Shown: positions 24,682 through 34,364 of the stretch, in pieces | Layout of the letters: each line of letters starts with the position of its first letter | Position numbering within the stretch: position 1 is the stretch's first letter | NCBI GenBank assembly: GCA_022842065.1 | Contig: JALHQH010000059.1 | Location: 1 to 64,000, forward strand | Direction of reading: 5' to 3' | Length of the DNA stretch: 64,000 bases | Origin: Caldilineaceae bacterium | Lineage (GTDB): Bacteria > Chloroflexota > Anaerolineae > Caldilineales > Caldilineaceae | The notes under the pieces: generated by a model | Database searches by the model: none | What the model was told of the DNA's origin: nothing | Seen by the model: the letters and a program-made list of their open reading frames with translations, nothing else | Translations under genes and position numbers: made by a program

Positions 24682-27600
24682 ATGAAACCACACGTACGTG
24701 CCGCTACCCCTCGCTTCGTTGTCAGCATCGCACTCCTCTTTTCATTGCTGTGCGCACTGATTTTGCCCACGCCTACCTTAGCCGAATCCATTTTTCTCCC
24801 CCTGATCACGGGTAGCCAGTCTGCTGATCAGCGTGTACAGGCCGCGGCAGCAACCGAATTGTTTTTGTCAGAATATATTGAGGGTAGCAGCTTCAATAAG
24901 GCAATCGAAATCTACAATGGCACAGGTGCAGCCGTTGATCTGGCGGCTGGTGTTTATCGCCTAGAGCTCTACAGCAATGGTGCCGCGACGGCCAGCCAAA
25001 GTGTTGCGTTAACAGGGAGCCTTGCCGATGGTGAGGTCTATGTCTTAGCCAATGCCAGTGCTGATGCGCTGATTTTGGCACAAACCGATCTGACCAGTAA
25101 TGCTGTTATCAACTTTAATGGTGATGACGCAGTTGCCCTCCGCAAAAATGGGGTGTTGATCGATGTCATCGGCCAGATCGGTTTTGATCCTGGCAGCGAG
25201 TGGGGTACAGGCCTAGCTAGCACTGCCGATAATACCATACGCCGTAAATCGACCGTTTGTAGCGGTGATACCAACGGCGCTGATGCATTTGCGCCGGCCG
25301 GCGAATGGGATGGATTTGCCAACAATAGCTTTGATGGCCTGGGCGCGCATACTGCTGCTTGTGGCACCAGCGGTGACGTGGCACCCACCGTCGCGTCCAC
25401 GACCCCAGCCACTAACGCAACCGATTTGGCCGTTACCAGCAACATCGATATCACTTTCAGCGAAGCGGTGACGGTTGTCGAACCCTGGTTCACGATCACT
25501 TGTACCAGTGGCAGTCGCACTGCCACCGTCACTGGTGGTCCGACTACCTTCACGCTCGATCCAGCCAGCGATTTTGCCGCCGGCGAAAGTTGTACTGTGA
25601 GCGTGGTTGCCGCCAATGTCACCGATTTGGATGCCGATGACCCGCCCGATGCGATGGCGGCGGATTATAGCTTTAGCTTTACGACCGTAGCGGACACATC
25701 ACTGGTCACCCCCATCAGCACGATTCAGGGCAGTGGCAGTGTAGCGACCGCCGGCACCTTTACGATTGAGGCCATTGTCGTTGGTGATTACCAAACGCAG
25801 GGCAGTGGTCAATTGCGCGGCTTCTTCGTCCAGGAAGAGGATAGCGATGCCGATGCTGATCCGGCCACTTCTGAGGCTATCTTCGTCTTCTGCACCACCT
25901 GCCCCACGCCGGTCACGGTGGGCGACAAAGTGCGCGTCACGGGGACGAGCAGCGAATTTTTCAATATGAGCCAGCTCAATGCGGCCACCGCGGCCAGTGT
26001 TACAGTGCTCACCGCTGGCAACCCACTGCCCACGCCAGCCACCATTCAACTGCCGGTTCCAGGGGTGCCCAGTGGTGATTTGGCGGCAGCTACCGCGGTG
26101 ATTAACGCCTATTTTGAGCCCTTTGAAGGCATGTTGGTCACCTTCCCGGCGACCCTTGCCGTCAGTGAATATTTCGAGTTGGCCCGTTATGGGCAGGTGA
26201 TCCTGAGTGCGGGGGGCCGCCCACGCACCTTCACCGCTGCCAACAGCCCCAGCGCCGCTGGCCTGATCAACCACGAGATCGATCTGGCTCGGCGCACACT
26301 GATTCTTGATGACACCGACAACCGCCAGAACCGCCCTTCGGATGCGCCGAATACGGCCTACTACCATCCGGTCCCCGGCCTGAGCACCGGCAACTTTTTC
26401 CGTGGCGGCGACACGATCACCAACCTGACGGGTGTCCTCCATTGGTCATTTGCCGGCCAGAGTGGCACTGATGCCTGGCGTATTCGGCCCGTGACCGAAG
26501 CCTACAGCTATGCCTTCACATCGGTGAACGCACGTCCGGCCGCGCCCAGCCTGGCCGGCAGTTTGAAGGTAGCCAGCTTTAATGTGCTTAACTACTTCCT
26601 CACCATTGACACCACATCGGGCGATACTGGCCCCTGTGGTGGTGCCAGTAACCTTGACTGCCGCGGCGCAGATAGTGCCCAGGAGCTCGAACGCCAGCGC
26701 GCCAAACTGACCCAGGCCCTGCTGGGCCTTGACGCCGACATTGTCGGCATGATTGAGATGGAAAATACCCCCGGGGTCACCCCACCGCAACAGATCGTGG
26801 CTGATCTGAACGCGATTGCCGGGGCCGGTACCTATGCCTTTATCGACACCGGCGTCATCGGCACGGATGCCATTCGGCTTGGGCTGCTCTATCAGCCCGG
26901 CAAGGTCACCCCGGTCGGCAACTATGCGATCCTGGATAGCACCGTCGATCCCACCTTTATCGACACGCGCAACCGTCCGGCCCTGGCCCAAACCTTTGCC
27001 GAAGTCGCCAATAATGCCCGTTTTACTGTCGTGGTGAACCACCTCAAGAGCAAAGGCTCCGGCTGTGGTGCCGGTGATGATGACACCACCACTGGCCAGG
27101 GTAATTGTAATGGTACTCGGACCCTAGCGGCGCAAGCCCTGGCGAGTTGGCTCGCCGGCGACCCCACCAACAGCGGTGATCCCGATGTGCTGATCATCGG
27201 CGACTTGAATTCCTATGCCAAGGAAGATCCGATTGTCGCGCTGCAGAGCACCGGCTACACCGATCTGGTGGCGGCCTTTGGTGGTCCTGAGGCCTATAGC
27301 TACGTCTTTGACGGCCAACTCGGCTATCTCGATCATGCGCTGGCTAATGCCAGTCTGACGCCACAGGTGGCGGCTGTCACCGAATGGCACATCAACGCCG
27401 ACGAGCTCCCACTCTTCGACTACAATGACGATGTGCGTGACGCTGGTGAGGCGGCTTTTGAGGAAGAGTCGGCTGTCTTCCCACTCTACGCCGCCGATGC
27501 GTTCCGCACCTCCGATCACGACCCGGTGCTGATTGGCCTGGACCTGGATGGGGTGGCCCCTTTTGTCACGGTGACCGGTGTGAGTGCTGGTGCCACTTAT

Positions 27601-28554
27601 CCCTTGGGCAACGTTCCCAGCGCCGGCTGTGACACCCAGGATGCCCAATCGGGGGTTGCGACCGCCGCCACGCTCACTGTTACCGGCGGTGATAGCAACG
27701 GTTTGGGTAGCTTTACTGCCACCTGTAGTGGCGCTGTTGACAACGCCGGTAACAGTGCCGATGCCGTGAGCGTCACCTACATGGTCGTGCCCGCAGGAAC
27801 CCCTGTGGATAGCTGTGGTGGCTATACGGTTTACAAGAACGGCACCGTATACAGTGCCCCTGGCTGGAGTGGTAACATTCGGGTGGGCACAAGTGGTAAT
27901 AACACGATCCTAGGCATGAGCGGTGCTGATCTGATCCTCGGTTTGGGGGGCAACGATCTGCTGACCGGTAACGACGGCGATGATCTGATCTGTGGTGGCG
28001 ATGGGGTTGACCTGCTGTTCGGGTTAGCCGGCAACGATCTGCTTGATGGTGGGGCCGGTAACGATGTCCTCAACGGTGGCAGCGGCGATCATGACCAGTT
28101 GATCGGCGACGTAGGGAATGACACCCTGCTCGATGGTGATGGCGTGCTAAAGGCTGAGGGTGGGGTTGGTAACGACTTGTTCACCATCGTCCTGCGCAAC
28201 GGCTGGCGCGACAGCGCGGGGGCCGCTGCCTTCACCGGGTTGGCCGCTGGTTATGGCAATGACACCGTTGGCCTGGCCATTCTCGGCTCGACCACCTTCT
28301 TGCTCGACATTACAGGTGATGAGCGGGACGACCCGGCCAGTGCCCAAGAAGGCAATAATGACAAACTGGCACTAGTGGCTGCGGTTGACCCAGCCTCAAC
28401 GATCATTAAGTTTGAGCGGCGGTTGACCATCAGCGCCGCCGAACAGGCCATTCCTGCCGATGATGACGGGGCTGCCTATCTGACCGAAGCTGTTGGCGAG
28501 GCCGGCATTGGGGGGCTGAACAATCGTTTTTTTCTGCCACTGGTTATCCGCTAG
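24682..28554 (+). CDS. Large secreted ExeM/NucH-type nuclease with LTD and Ca-binding repeats
   Basis: 1290 residues. After a signal peptide (about 1-35) come a lamin-tail domain (about 50-170, FLSEYIEGSSFNKAIEIYN), an Ig-like domain (about 230-335), an OB-like region (about 345-470), and an endonuclease/exonuclease/phosphatase domain (about 640-955: KVASFNVLNYF, MIEMEN, NHLKSKGSG, IIGDLNSYA, SDHDPV). RTX-type repeats follow at about 1085-1170 (GGNDLLTGNDGDDL, GGAGNDVLNGG). The order matches ExeM/NucH extracellular DNases, so it likely degrades DNA outside the cell with Ca/Mg. It ends in RFFLPLVIR, a tail shared in form with the next protein. AAGGAT precedes the ATG. Confidence 0.85.
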   Translation: MKPHVRAATPRFVVSIALLFSLLCALILPTPTLAESIFLPLITGSQSADQRVQAAAATELFLSEYIEGSSFNKAIEIYNGTGAAVDLAAGVYRLELYSNGAATASQSVALTGSLADGEVYVLANASADALILAQTDLTSNAVINFNGDDAVALRKNGVLIDVIGQIGFDPGSEWGTGLASTADNTIRRKSTVCSGDTNGADAFAPAGEWDGFANNSFDGLGAHTAACGTSGDVAPTVASTTPATNATDLAVTSNIDITFSEAVTVVEPWFTITCTSGSRTATVTGGPTTFTLDPASDFAAGESCTVSVVAANVTDLDADDPPDAMAADYSFSFTTVADTSLVTPISTIQGSGSVATAGTFTIEAIVVGDYQTQGSGQLRGFFVQEEDSDADADPATSEAIFVFCTTCPTPVTVGDKVRVTGTSSEFFNMSQLNAATAASVTVLTAGNPLPTPATIQLPVPGVPSGDLAAATAVINAYFEPFEGMLVTFPATLAVSEYFELARYGQVILSAGGRPRTFTAANSPSAAGLINHEIDLARRTLILDDTDNRQNRPSDAPNTAYYHPVPGLSTGNFFRGGDTITNLTGVLHWSFAGQSGTDAWRIRPVTEAYSYAFTSVNARPAAPSLAGSLKVASFNVLNYFLTIDTTSGDTGPCGGASNLDCRGADSAQELERQRAKLTQALLGLDADIVGMIEMENTPGVTPPQQIVADLNAIAGAGTYAFIDTGVIGTDAIRLGLLYQPGKVTPVGNYAILDSTVDPTFIDTRNRPALAQTFAEVANNARFTVVVNHLKSKGSGCGAGDDDTTTGQGNCNGTRTLAAQALASWLAGDPTNSGDPDVLIIGDLNSYAKEDPIVALQSTGYTDLVAAFGGPEAYSYVFDGQLGYLDHALANASLTPQVAAVTEWHINADELPLFDYNDDVRDAGEAAFEEESAVFPLYAADAFRTSDHDPVLIGLDLDGVAPFVTVTGVSAGATYPLGNVPSAGCDTQDAQSGVATAATLTVTGGDSNGLGSFTATCSGAVDNAGNSADAVSVTYMVVPAGTPVDSCGGYTVYKNGTVYSAPGWSGNIRVGTSGNNTILGMSGADLILGLGGNDLLTGNDGDDLICGGDGVDLLFGLAGNDLLDGGAGNDVLNGGSGDHDQLIGDVGNDTLLDGDGVLKAEGGVGNDLFTIVLRNGWRDSAGAAAFTGLAAGYGNDTVGLAILGSTTFLLDITGDERDDPASAQEGNNDKLALVAAVDPASTIIKFERRLTISAAEQAIPADDDGAAYLTEAVGEAGIGGLNNRFFLPLVIR

Positions 28555-28608
28555 CAGGTAAGCGGGGGACCGGCGTCGGCCGCGGCTGATTATCGCAAAT
28601 AGATCAAC

Positions 28609-28654
28609 AAGGGCGGCTGTGTGGCACATTGCAATGTGTCACACGGCCGCCCTT
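28609..28654 (+). terminator. Intrinsic terminator after the secreted nuclease
   Basis: 28609-28631 pairs with 28632-28654 (21 of 23, no loop), and the arm ends in CCCTTTTCG. It lies 55 nt past the stop codon. Confidence 0.75.
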
Positions 28655-28664
28655 TTCGTTGGCA

Positions 28665-28708
28665 ACGCCCCTTGTAATGGTACAGTTCTGTACCATTACA
28701 AGGGGCGT
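28665..28708. repeat. Perfect 21-bp hairpin
   Basis: 28665-28685 pairs exactly with 28688-28708 with a 2-nt loop. Part of the arm (AATGGTACAGTTCT) recurs directly downstream near 28720. Confidence 0.9.
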
Positions 28709-28832
28709 CATATTGGCAATGGTACAGTTCTGCTACTTGCAAGGTGACCAGCCCATCGTGTATGCTCAGTTGTGTACTACTGCCATGTTGTGCTCTCAAT
28801 TGAAGGGGTGCTAGTAGATGTAGAGGTACTCT

Positions 28833-30734
28833 ATGCAATCCTTGCGCCGGCGTATTAGTGGCGCCATCTTTGCCCTGCTCTTTTGCCTTTGTCTGTTTTT
28901 GCTCTGGCCTGATCGTGCTGCGGTTGCCGCACCGTTCGCGCAAACTGCTGCCCCTGTCACCTGGCTGGGCAGTGTGGGCGGCGCGCTGCAAACGGTGGCC
29001 GTGAGTGGCACGATTGCCTATATCGGTGAAGGTGCCGCTTTGGCCGTCTTGGATGTGAGTCAACCGCAGCAGCCGGTGCGGATCGGGCGGTTGCCACTGC
29101 CGGACCTGGTCTACGACATTCAAATTGTCGACACGCTGCTCTATGTTGCGACGGGGTACAGCGGGGTGCAGATCATCGATAGTGCCATACCGCAAACCCC
29201 CCATATTCTCGCAACGTATGACACCGCGGGCGTAGCGCTCCGCACCTATGTCAGTGCCGAACGCCTCTATATTGCGGATGGCAGCGCGGGCATTGTGATC
29301 TTGGCTGTTGACGCTTTACCCCAGATCAAGCCTCTAAGCACCCTACCACTGGGTGAAGCAATTTCGGGCGTACAGATGGTCAAAGGGTTGCTTTATGCCT
29401 GGGATATTAATCTGGGGCTCTTTATTGTCGATATCGCAGAGCCAACCAAACCAATCGCACGCAAAAATATTGAGATGCATCTTTGGGATGTGGATGTTAG
29501 TGGGGACCTTGCCTACTTTACGCAGGATGGCAGGCTGGTCAAGTATGACATCAGTCAGCCGGACAACCCGCTCTTATTGACTGAATATGATCTTGGTTCA
29601 CCCTCGGCGGCGATGATCGCAAATGGGCTAGTGTATGCGATCAATTACGGCATTTTTTATGTGCTTGATCCAACCGAAACCGGGCCAGCCGCACAACTAG
29701 GCGAACTTACCATTGGCAACCCTACTGCACTCTGGATTGAAGACAACCTTGCCTTTGTCGCCAATCAATATCGTGAACTAGTGATTATCGATCTGCGGAA
29801 TCCGCGTGAACTGATCACCAGTGGGCGCTATCGTGGCCTTGCAAGGGTAAATGCGGTTGAGGTCATCAGTGATACTGCCTATTTGGCCAATACGGAACAG
29901 GGCGTCCACGTTATCAACGTTGAAGATCCGCACCAACCTACTTACTTGAGTACTGTCCCTTTTCGGCCAGGAGCGTATGACCTGGCGATGAAGGATCACT
30001 ATCTGTATGTTACCGCTGGTGATACTGGGTTGAAAGTCTTTAATCTCGCCACAACGATTACGCCGACCCTCATCTACACCTACACCCACATGCCCGGTGC
30101 TTTCCAGATTGAGATTCAGGAAGATATCGCCTTTGTAACGGGGCGCACGTTGATCTACATCTTTGATATCAGTAAACCAGCCGCACCGGTATTGCGTAGC
30201 ACCTTTCCGTGCTCCGGTGCCTGCAACATCGCCGTTAAATTGCCTTGGCTCTATGTTTCCACCGAAAGGGGCTTTCAGATTATTCTGGTCAGTGAGCCAT
30301 ATTTTCCGCAGCCGTACGGTGACTATCTCATCGAAAATCTGCCTTCACCATTGCCCGCTACTCTGATTGTCTATGGCAATTATCTCTATCTGCCGGTTGG
30401 CTATGAGCCCTTTGTTGATATTATCGATGTGAACTCTGCATCAAGCCCTGCCCTGTATGAACGTGTCCAACTTGCCGCAGGGTCCGTGCTCCAAGCGGGG
30501 CCTTATGCGTTTCTGACTAGTGGCGAAGCGCTCCGAACCGTCACGATTTATGATTTAAATGCCACCGCACGTCTGCGCGCAAAAGCCAGTTTTACGTTGC
30601 CCGCTTATCCCAGAGCGATTGAAATAGTCAACAACCTGCTGTTTGTTGCGGATGATCATGCCGGGCTCCAGATACTACTACTCAACCCCGAAAACTTTGC
30701 GCCTGAGTTTTATTTGCCACTAATCATAAGCTGA
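28833..30734 (+). CDS. Secreted LVIVD-repeat (beta-propeller-like) protein
   Basis: 633 residues with an N-terminal signal peptide (RRRISGAIFALLFCLCLFLLW). The body is built of about a dozen repeats of the LVIVD type, such as AYIGEGAALAVLDVSQPQQP, LYVATGYSGVQIIDSAIPQ and LYVTAGDTGLKVFNLA, spaced about 42 residues apart, expected to form beta-propeller blades. It has no catalytic motif; a cell-surface binding or scaffold role is inferred. It ends EFYLPLIIS, like the LPL tail of the preceding nuclease. AGAGG precedes the ATG. Confidence 0.8.
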   Translation: MQSLRRRISGAIFALLFCLCLFLLWPDRAAVAAPFAQTAAPVTWLGSVGGALQTVAVSGTIAYIGEGAALAVLDVSQPQQPVRIGRLPLPDLVYDIQIVDTLLYVATGYSGVQIIDSAIPQTPHILATYDTAGVALRTYVSAERLYIADGSAGIVILAVDALPQIKPLSTLPLGEAISGVQMVKGLLYAWDINLGLFIVDIAEPTKPIARKNIEMHLWDVDVSGDLAYFTQDGRLVKYDISQPDNPLLLTEYDLGSPSAAMIANGLVYAINYGIFYVLDPTETGPAAQLGELTIGNPTALWIEDNLAFVANQYRELVIIDLRNPRELITSGRYRGLARVNAVEVISDTAYLANTEQGVHVINVEDPHQPTYLSTVPFRPGAYDLAMKDHYLYVTAGDTGLKVFNLATTITPTLIYTYTHMPGAFQIEIQEDIAFVTGRTLIYIFDISKPAAPVLRSTFPCSGACNIAVKLPWLYVSTERGFQIILVSEPYFPQPYGDYLIENLPSPLPATLIVYGNYLYLPVGYEPFVDIIDVNSASSPALYERVQLAAGSVLQAGPYAFLTSGEALRTVTIYDLNATARLRAKASFTLPAYPRAIEIVNNLLFVADDHAGLQILLLNPENFAPEFYLPLIIS

Positions 30735-30759
30735 ACATTATAAGTGCATTACCCTGTTC

Positions 30760-30833
30760 GGGATTCAAATCAACCCGACACGGCTTCTCTACCGGCCTGA
30801 GAACTAAAACCGTGCCATGTTGATTTGAATCCC
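30760..30833. repeat. Inverted repeat between convergent genes
   Basis: GGGATTCAAATCAACCCGAC (30760-) faces GTTGATTTGAATCCC (to 30833), about 21 of 24 paired, loop about 26 nt. GGATTCAAATC also occurs in the 56525-56682 repeat. Confidence 0.7.
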
Positions 30834-30883
30834 CTATTTAGAGGGTCAAGAATGCCGAGCTACGGCCACTCGTCTCGTTTTAC

Positions 30884-31897
30884 TCAGCCCAGCCGCACCC
30901 GTGCCCCATCTTTCGCCGCCGATTCGCGGATCGCATCCCAAAGCCGGGCCATGCGTAACCCCACTTCCGGCGGACAGGGATTGGCCATCTCACCGCTGCG
31001 GACGGCCAGAAATTGCTGCCAAACCCCCATGGAAGCGGGCACTTCGACCGGTTCCGGTTGTGCTTGGCCAGCCCGTTGGATGCTGAGGAAGTGACCCCAG
31101 ATATTGGTAAAGATCACCCCTTGGCTACAGAAGATGCGCACATCCGAGGTCGAGCGGGTGCAGGTGTCGCCACACGCGTTCATCGTCACCAGCGCGCCCG
31201 ATTGCAGACGGGCAATTACCGCCCCTAATACTTCCACCGGCGTCTCGCGCTGATCAAACCAGGCCGCCACATCGACAAAGTTCTCGCCGGCCAGGTCGGT
31301 GATCGTGTTGAGCATATGCGCGCCCGTATCGAAGAAGAAACCGCCGCCCGACAATTCCGGCACTTGACGCCAGGTGCCGATGTTGGGCGTGCGCCAATTC
31401 TCCCAGGAAAGTCCGGAAATCGTGAGAATCTGCCCCAGTTCGCCACTGCGCAGTAATTGCTCGGCATAACGAATCTGTGGCGAGAGGCTGCCGGGGAAGG
31501 CGACGACAAGCAGCTGTCCCGTTTGGTCGCGTGTTTCCATTAAGCCCTGCGCTTCTTCGCCGGTGATGACCATGGGCTTTTCCAACAGGACATCCAATCC
31601 TGCCTCCATACACGCCCTTGTTTGCGCGTAGTGATAAGCATGGGGGGTAATGATAAAGGCCGCGTCCAACGCGCTACCATAGTGCTGGAGCAGTTGGTCG
31701 AGGCCGGTTTCGTTTGGTGGTGGCGTTAGGCCGCGTTCCGTAAAGAGGGCGCATGTCTGCGCGTAGGCCACTGTTGACGGTTCGCAAACGACGGTAATCT
31801 GGGTGGTTTCAGCTTGGGCTAACATACTGCGGATGTGGCCTTGGGCCATGCGTCCACAGCCAATCATGGCCGTGCGGGTAAGCGGTTGGGTGGTCAT
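30884..31897 (-). CDS. Gfo/Idh/MocA-family oxidoreductase
   Basis: 337 residues. [15 protein letters not shown] at about 11-25 is the Rossmann NAD(P) motif; [14 protein letters not shown] is the conserved EKP segment of the family. The C-terminal sheet domain contains [11 protein letters not shown], the Asp-x3-His segment used by sugar dehydrogenases. It probably oxidises or reduces a sugar or inositol-type substrate. It lies alone before the intact AAA-ATPase-like gene. Confidence 0.85.
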   Translation of the reverse strand: MTTQPLTRTAMIGCGRMAQGHIRSMLAQAETTQITVVCEPSTVAYAQTCALFTERGLTPPPNETGLDQLLQHYGSALDAAFIITPHAYHYAQTRACMEAGLDVLLEKPMVITGEEAQGLMETRDQTGQLLVVAFPGSLSPQIRYAEQLLRSGELGQILTISGLSWENWRTPNIGTWRQVPELSGGGFFFDTGAHMLNTITDLAGENFVDVAAWFDQRETPVEVLGAVIARLQSGALVTMNACGDTCTRSTSDVRIFCSQGVIFTNIWGHFLSIQRAGQAQPEPVEVPASMGVWQQFLAVRSGEMANPCPPEVGLRMARLWDAIRESAAKDGARVRLG

Positions 31898-31948
31898 AAA
31901 GGGTAGCTAATCATTCTTCTTTAAATAGGGATGGTTGTTGGTTGAAGT

Positions 31949-33754
31949 TTAGGTGATTTCTTGCCATACGACGCGCTCAAAGCCAATGGCGACCACCACA
32001 TAGGTGCGCAGCCGTAGTTGAGCGCCATACTTTGTGGCCAGCTTTGTACGGTAGCCTTGTACTTGCGTTTTTGCTTCCGCCAGCTTGGCTTGAACGGGTT
32101 GGAGGGCTTGCAATGCGTCAGCGGTTTGTGTTTTGATCGCTTGCCCATCCATGCCCGTCTTGCTTAATGGCACATACTTAAACTCGACGAGAATATCCAG
32201 CAGTTGAAAGCGGCGCATCTCTGGGCGGATAATCATCGTTAGACCTGTGGTGAGCACGGCCGAACCATCGGCGTAGGTGCGTTCGAGCGCAGTTTCGGAA
32301 TCGATGATGTAGAGAATGTCATTGTAGAGCAGGGTGAGAAATGCCGTTTTGATGGTTAGTTCATTGGCGTGGAGATAATCGCGATTGTCCAGTACTTGAA
32401 AATAGGTGGCTTCGATGAAATCACAAAGGGGCTGGATTGCACCACGGGTATAGAGCGCTTCTGCCGCGTCGCGCCCCACTTGTTGTTCATGGGGTGGTAA
32501 CATCATCTCCAACAGGCGATCGACATAGAGGCGGCGACTTACCAGGTTGGGAATATTCAAGATAAATTTGCCGTTAATATCGCGCCCGCCCAGGGTCAAT
32601 ACCCCCAGATAACAGAGCAAAGAGGCCATGCGATCCTGGCGCTTGTCACCGGACAACATCTCTACCATGCCAAAACGGTCACCCACTTCGCTCACACTGA
32701 GCACTTCTTCCTCGTTGATGGCGTCGAGCAACAGCGCCTTGCCCTCCAAGTGTTGGGAGATATAGACCAGTTTGTTGTAATCTGGCGCAAAATTGCCATC
32801 CAACATTTTGTCCGGGTAGCGACAGCTCACGGCAAATTCATCGAGAAAGTAAAAGACCAGCGTGGGGTTGTAGATGAGTGGTGCCTCATCAAAGGTAAAG
32901 CGCGAGCCATTATAGAAGAGCCGCATCAGTTCCAGCGCTTCCACGCCTTTGGCTGCCGGCAGACCGCACTCGTGCATCAGCTGTTCAACCAAGGGCCGTA
33001 CTTCCGCCTCGGTAAAGCCACATAAGTCGTTGAAGTGGCGACGCCAAGTCAGATTTTTGGCAATGTTATAGCCGCTGGTGACATCACTTAGCACAATCGG
33101 TGAGACGCCAGTAATAAAGACCCGATCCAATCCGGCACCGCGCATAACACTTTTGATATTTTTGAAAAAGGTCTTGAAGATCCCCTCACCGGTAACCAAT
33201 TCGTTATAACGTTCTTGGTTCTCGCGATGAGTTGCCATCATGACTTCATTGGCAAAGTTGTCATATTCATCAATGAAGAGATAAACTTGGTGGCCCGCTT
33301 GGCGGACGGTGGTCAACAGCGAACGGAGGGTGATGATGGCATTGGTCGCATCGACCTGAAAATCGGTCCCAAGAAAATGGGCGTAGCGGATCGCAAAATC
33401 ATGAAACATGATATTGAGGTAACTCTGCAACGCCTGATCGATCTCTTCGATGCTGCCGTAAGTCCTGACCGCAGAAAAATCGAGCGACAAGATCAAATAT
33501 TGATTATGCAGTGGCGTGGGCGCCGCGCCAATGGCCAAATGACCAAAGAGTTGCGCAAATTCGTCAGCTTTGGCGATGTCGTAATAGTTCTCTAACGTGG
33601 AGACCAGTAAGCTCTTCCCAAAGCGGCGCGGACGCAGAAAAAGCAGGCTATCTCCTACCTCTTCGAGCAAACGAATCCGATCGGTGCGATCAAAATAGAG
33701 TTCACCGCGCGTAATAATTTTATGAAAATCACTGTTGCCGTATGGTAATTTCAT
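31949..33754 (-). CDS. AAA-ATPase-like / PD-(D/E)XK nuclease protein (intact)
   Basis: 601 residues, full length for this two-domain family. RPRRFGKSLL at 41-50 is the variant P-loop, VYLFIDEYDNFANE near 165 the Walker B-like strand, and VFITGVSPIVLSDVTSG a conserved family block. The C-terminal 130 residues hold IIRPEMRR and DILVEFKYVPL, the nuclease core with E-x-K. These proteins (PF09820 + PF08011 type) occur in many copies in some bacteria and have no firmly assigned role. The split copy at 4850-6942 is its paralogue. Confidence 0.85.
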   Translation of the reverse strand: MKLPYGNSDFHKIITRGELYFDRTDRIRLLEEVGDSLLFLRPRRFGKSLLVSTLENYYDIAKADEFAQLFGHLAIGAAPTPLHNQYLILSLDFSAVRTYGSIEEIDQALQSYLNIMFHDFAIRYAHFLGTDFQVDATNAIITLRSLLTTVRQAGHQVYLFIDEYDNFANEVMMATHRENQERYNELVTGEGIFKTFFKNIKSVMRGAGLDRVFITGVSPIVLSDVTSGYNIAKNLTWRRHFNDLCGFTEAEVRPLVEQLMHECGLPAAKGVEALELMRLFYNGSRFTFDEAPLIYNPTLVFYFLDEFAVSCRYPDKMLDGNFAPDYNKLVYISQHLEGKALLLDAINEEEVLSVSEVGDRFGMVEMLSGDKRQDRMASLLCYLGVLTLGGRDINGKFILNIPNLVSRRLYVDRLLEMMLPPHEQQVGRDAAEALYTRGAIQPLCDFIEATYFQVLDNRDYLHANELTIKTAFLTLLYNDILYIIDSETALERTYADGSAVLTTGLTMIIRPEMRRFQLLDILVEFKYVPLSKTGMDGQAIKTQTADALQALQPVQAKLAEAKTQVQGYRTKLATKYGAQLRLRTYVVVAIGFERVVWQEIT

Positions 33755-33812
33755 TGGACGCGCCCTTTTTGTTCAACATCAAAGTTACCATTCCTGATTA
33801 TACCATACGGGT

Positions 33813-34334
33813 TCAATCATACGGATAGAGATAGCCGCGCTCGACGCCCAACCGGCCACCGAAATTATCAGCATTCATCTGGGCGATATCCCAAGTGGTC
33901 CAGCGCTGCGGGCTCAGCGCGATCACCACATCATCAAAGGCGGTGTAGGCGGGGCCAATTGTCGGATCAGTCAACGCCTTGGCGGTCAGATAGCGCTGCT
34001 GGGCTTGGGCAACAAGGTCGCGGCCACGGGGGCCGTCGATAATGGTGGCAATACCCGCTGCGGAAACCCCCTGTTCCTGCCCCGGTACTCTGCTATCAAT
34101 CATCGCTGAAGCAGTGGGGTTGCCCCTGACATTGCGCGCCTTCTGGCTATTGGAATTGGTCGGAAAGTAGAGTAGACCATCCTGGTAGAGGTACCAGATC
34201 GCCGCCAAGTGGATCGACCCATCGGCGCGGTGAGTGGCCAACGTGGCGATGTGACGGCCGTTGAGCAGCGTCAATGCCAATGTGTTGGGGGCGACCTTTG
34301 GGTCGGTTGGGGTGGCGCTGGTACTTTCTTGCAT
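33813..34334 (-). CDS. Pyridoxamine-5'-phosphate oxidase-like (split-barrel flavin-binding) protein
   Basis: 173 residues. IATLATHRADGSIHLAAIWYLYQDGLLYFPT is the first part of the PNPOx-like split barrel, followed by SQKARNVRGNPTASAMID, the usual cofactor-binding region. Members bind FMN, F420 or haem; which one is used here is not visible. It lies 30 nt downstream of the GH4 gene on the same strand and may be cotranscribed. Confidence 0.75.
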   Translation of the reverse strand: MQESTSATPTDPKVAPNTLALTLLNGRHIATLATHRADGSIHLAAIWYLYQDGLLYFPTNSNSQKARNVRGNPTASAMIDSRVPGQEQGVSAAGIATIIDGPRGRDLVAQAQQRYLTAKALTDPTIGPAYTAFDDVVIALSPQRWTTWDIAQMNADNFGGRLGVERGYLYPYD

Positions 34335-34364
34335 CAGGTGGCTCTTTCTATTGCGAGGTGCTCG

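Noticed and set aside
25699..26442. 247-codon minus-strand frame inside the secreted nuclease gene
   Set aside because: Shadow of the strongly supported multi-domain gene on the plus strand.
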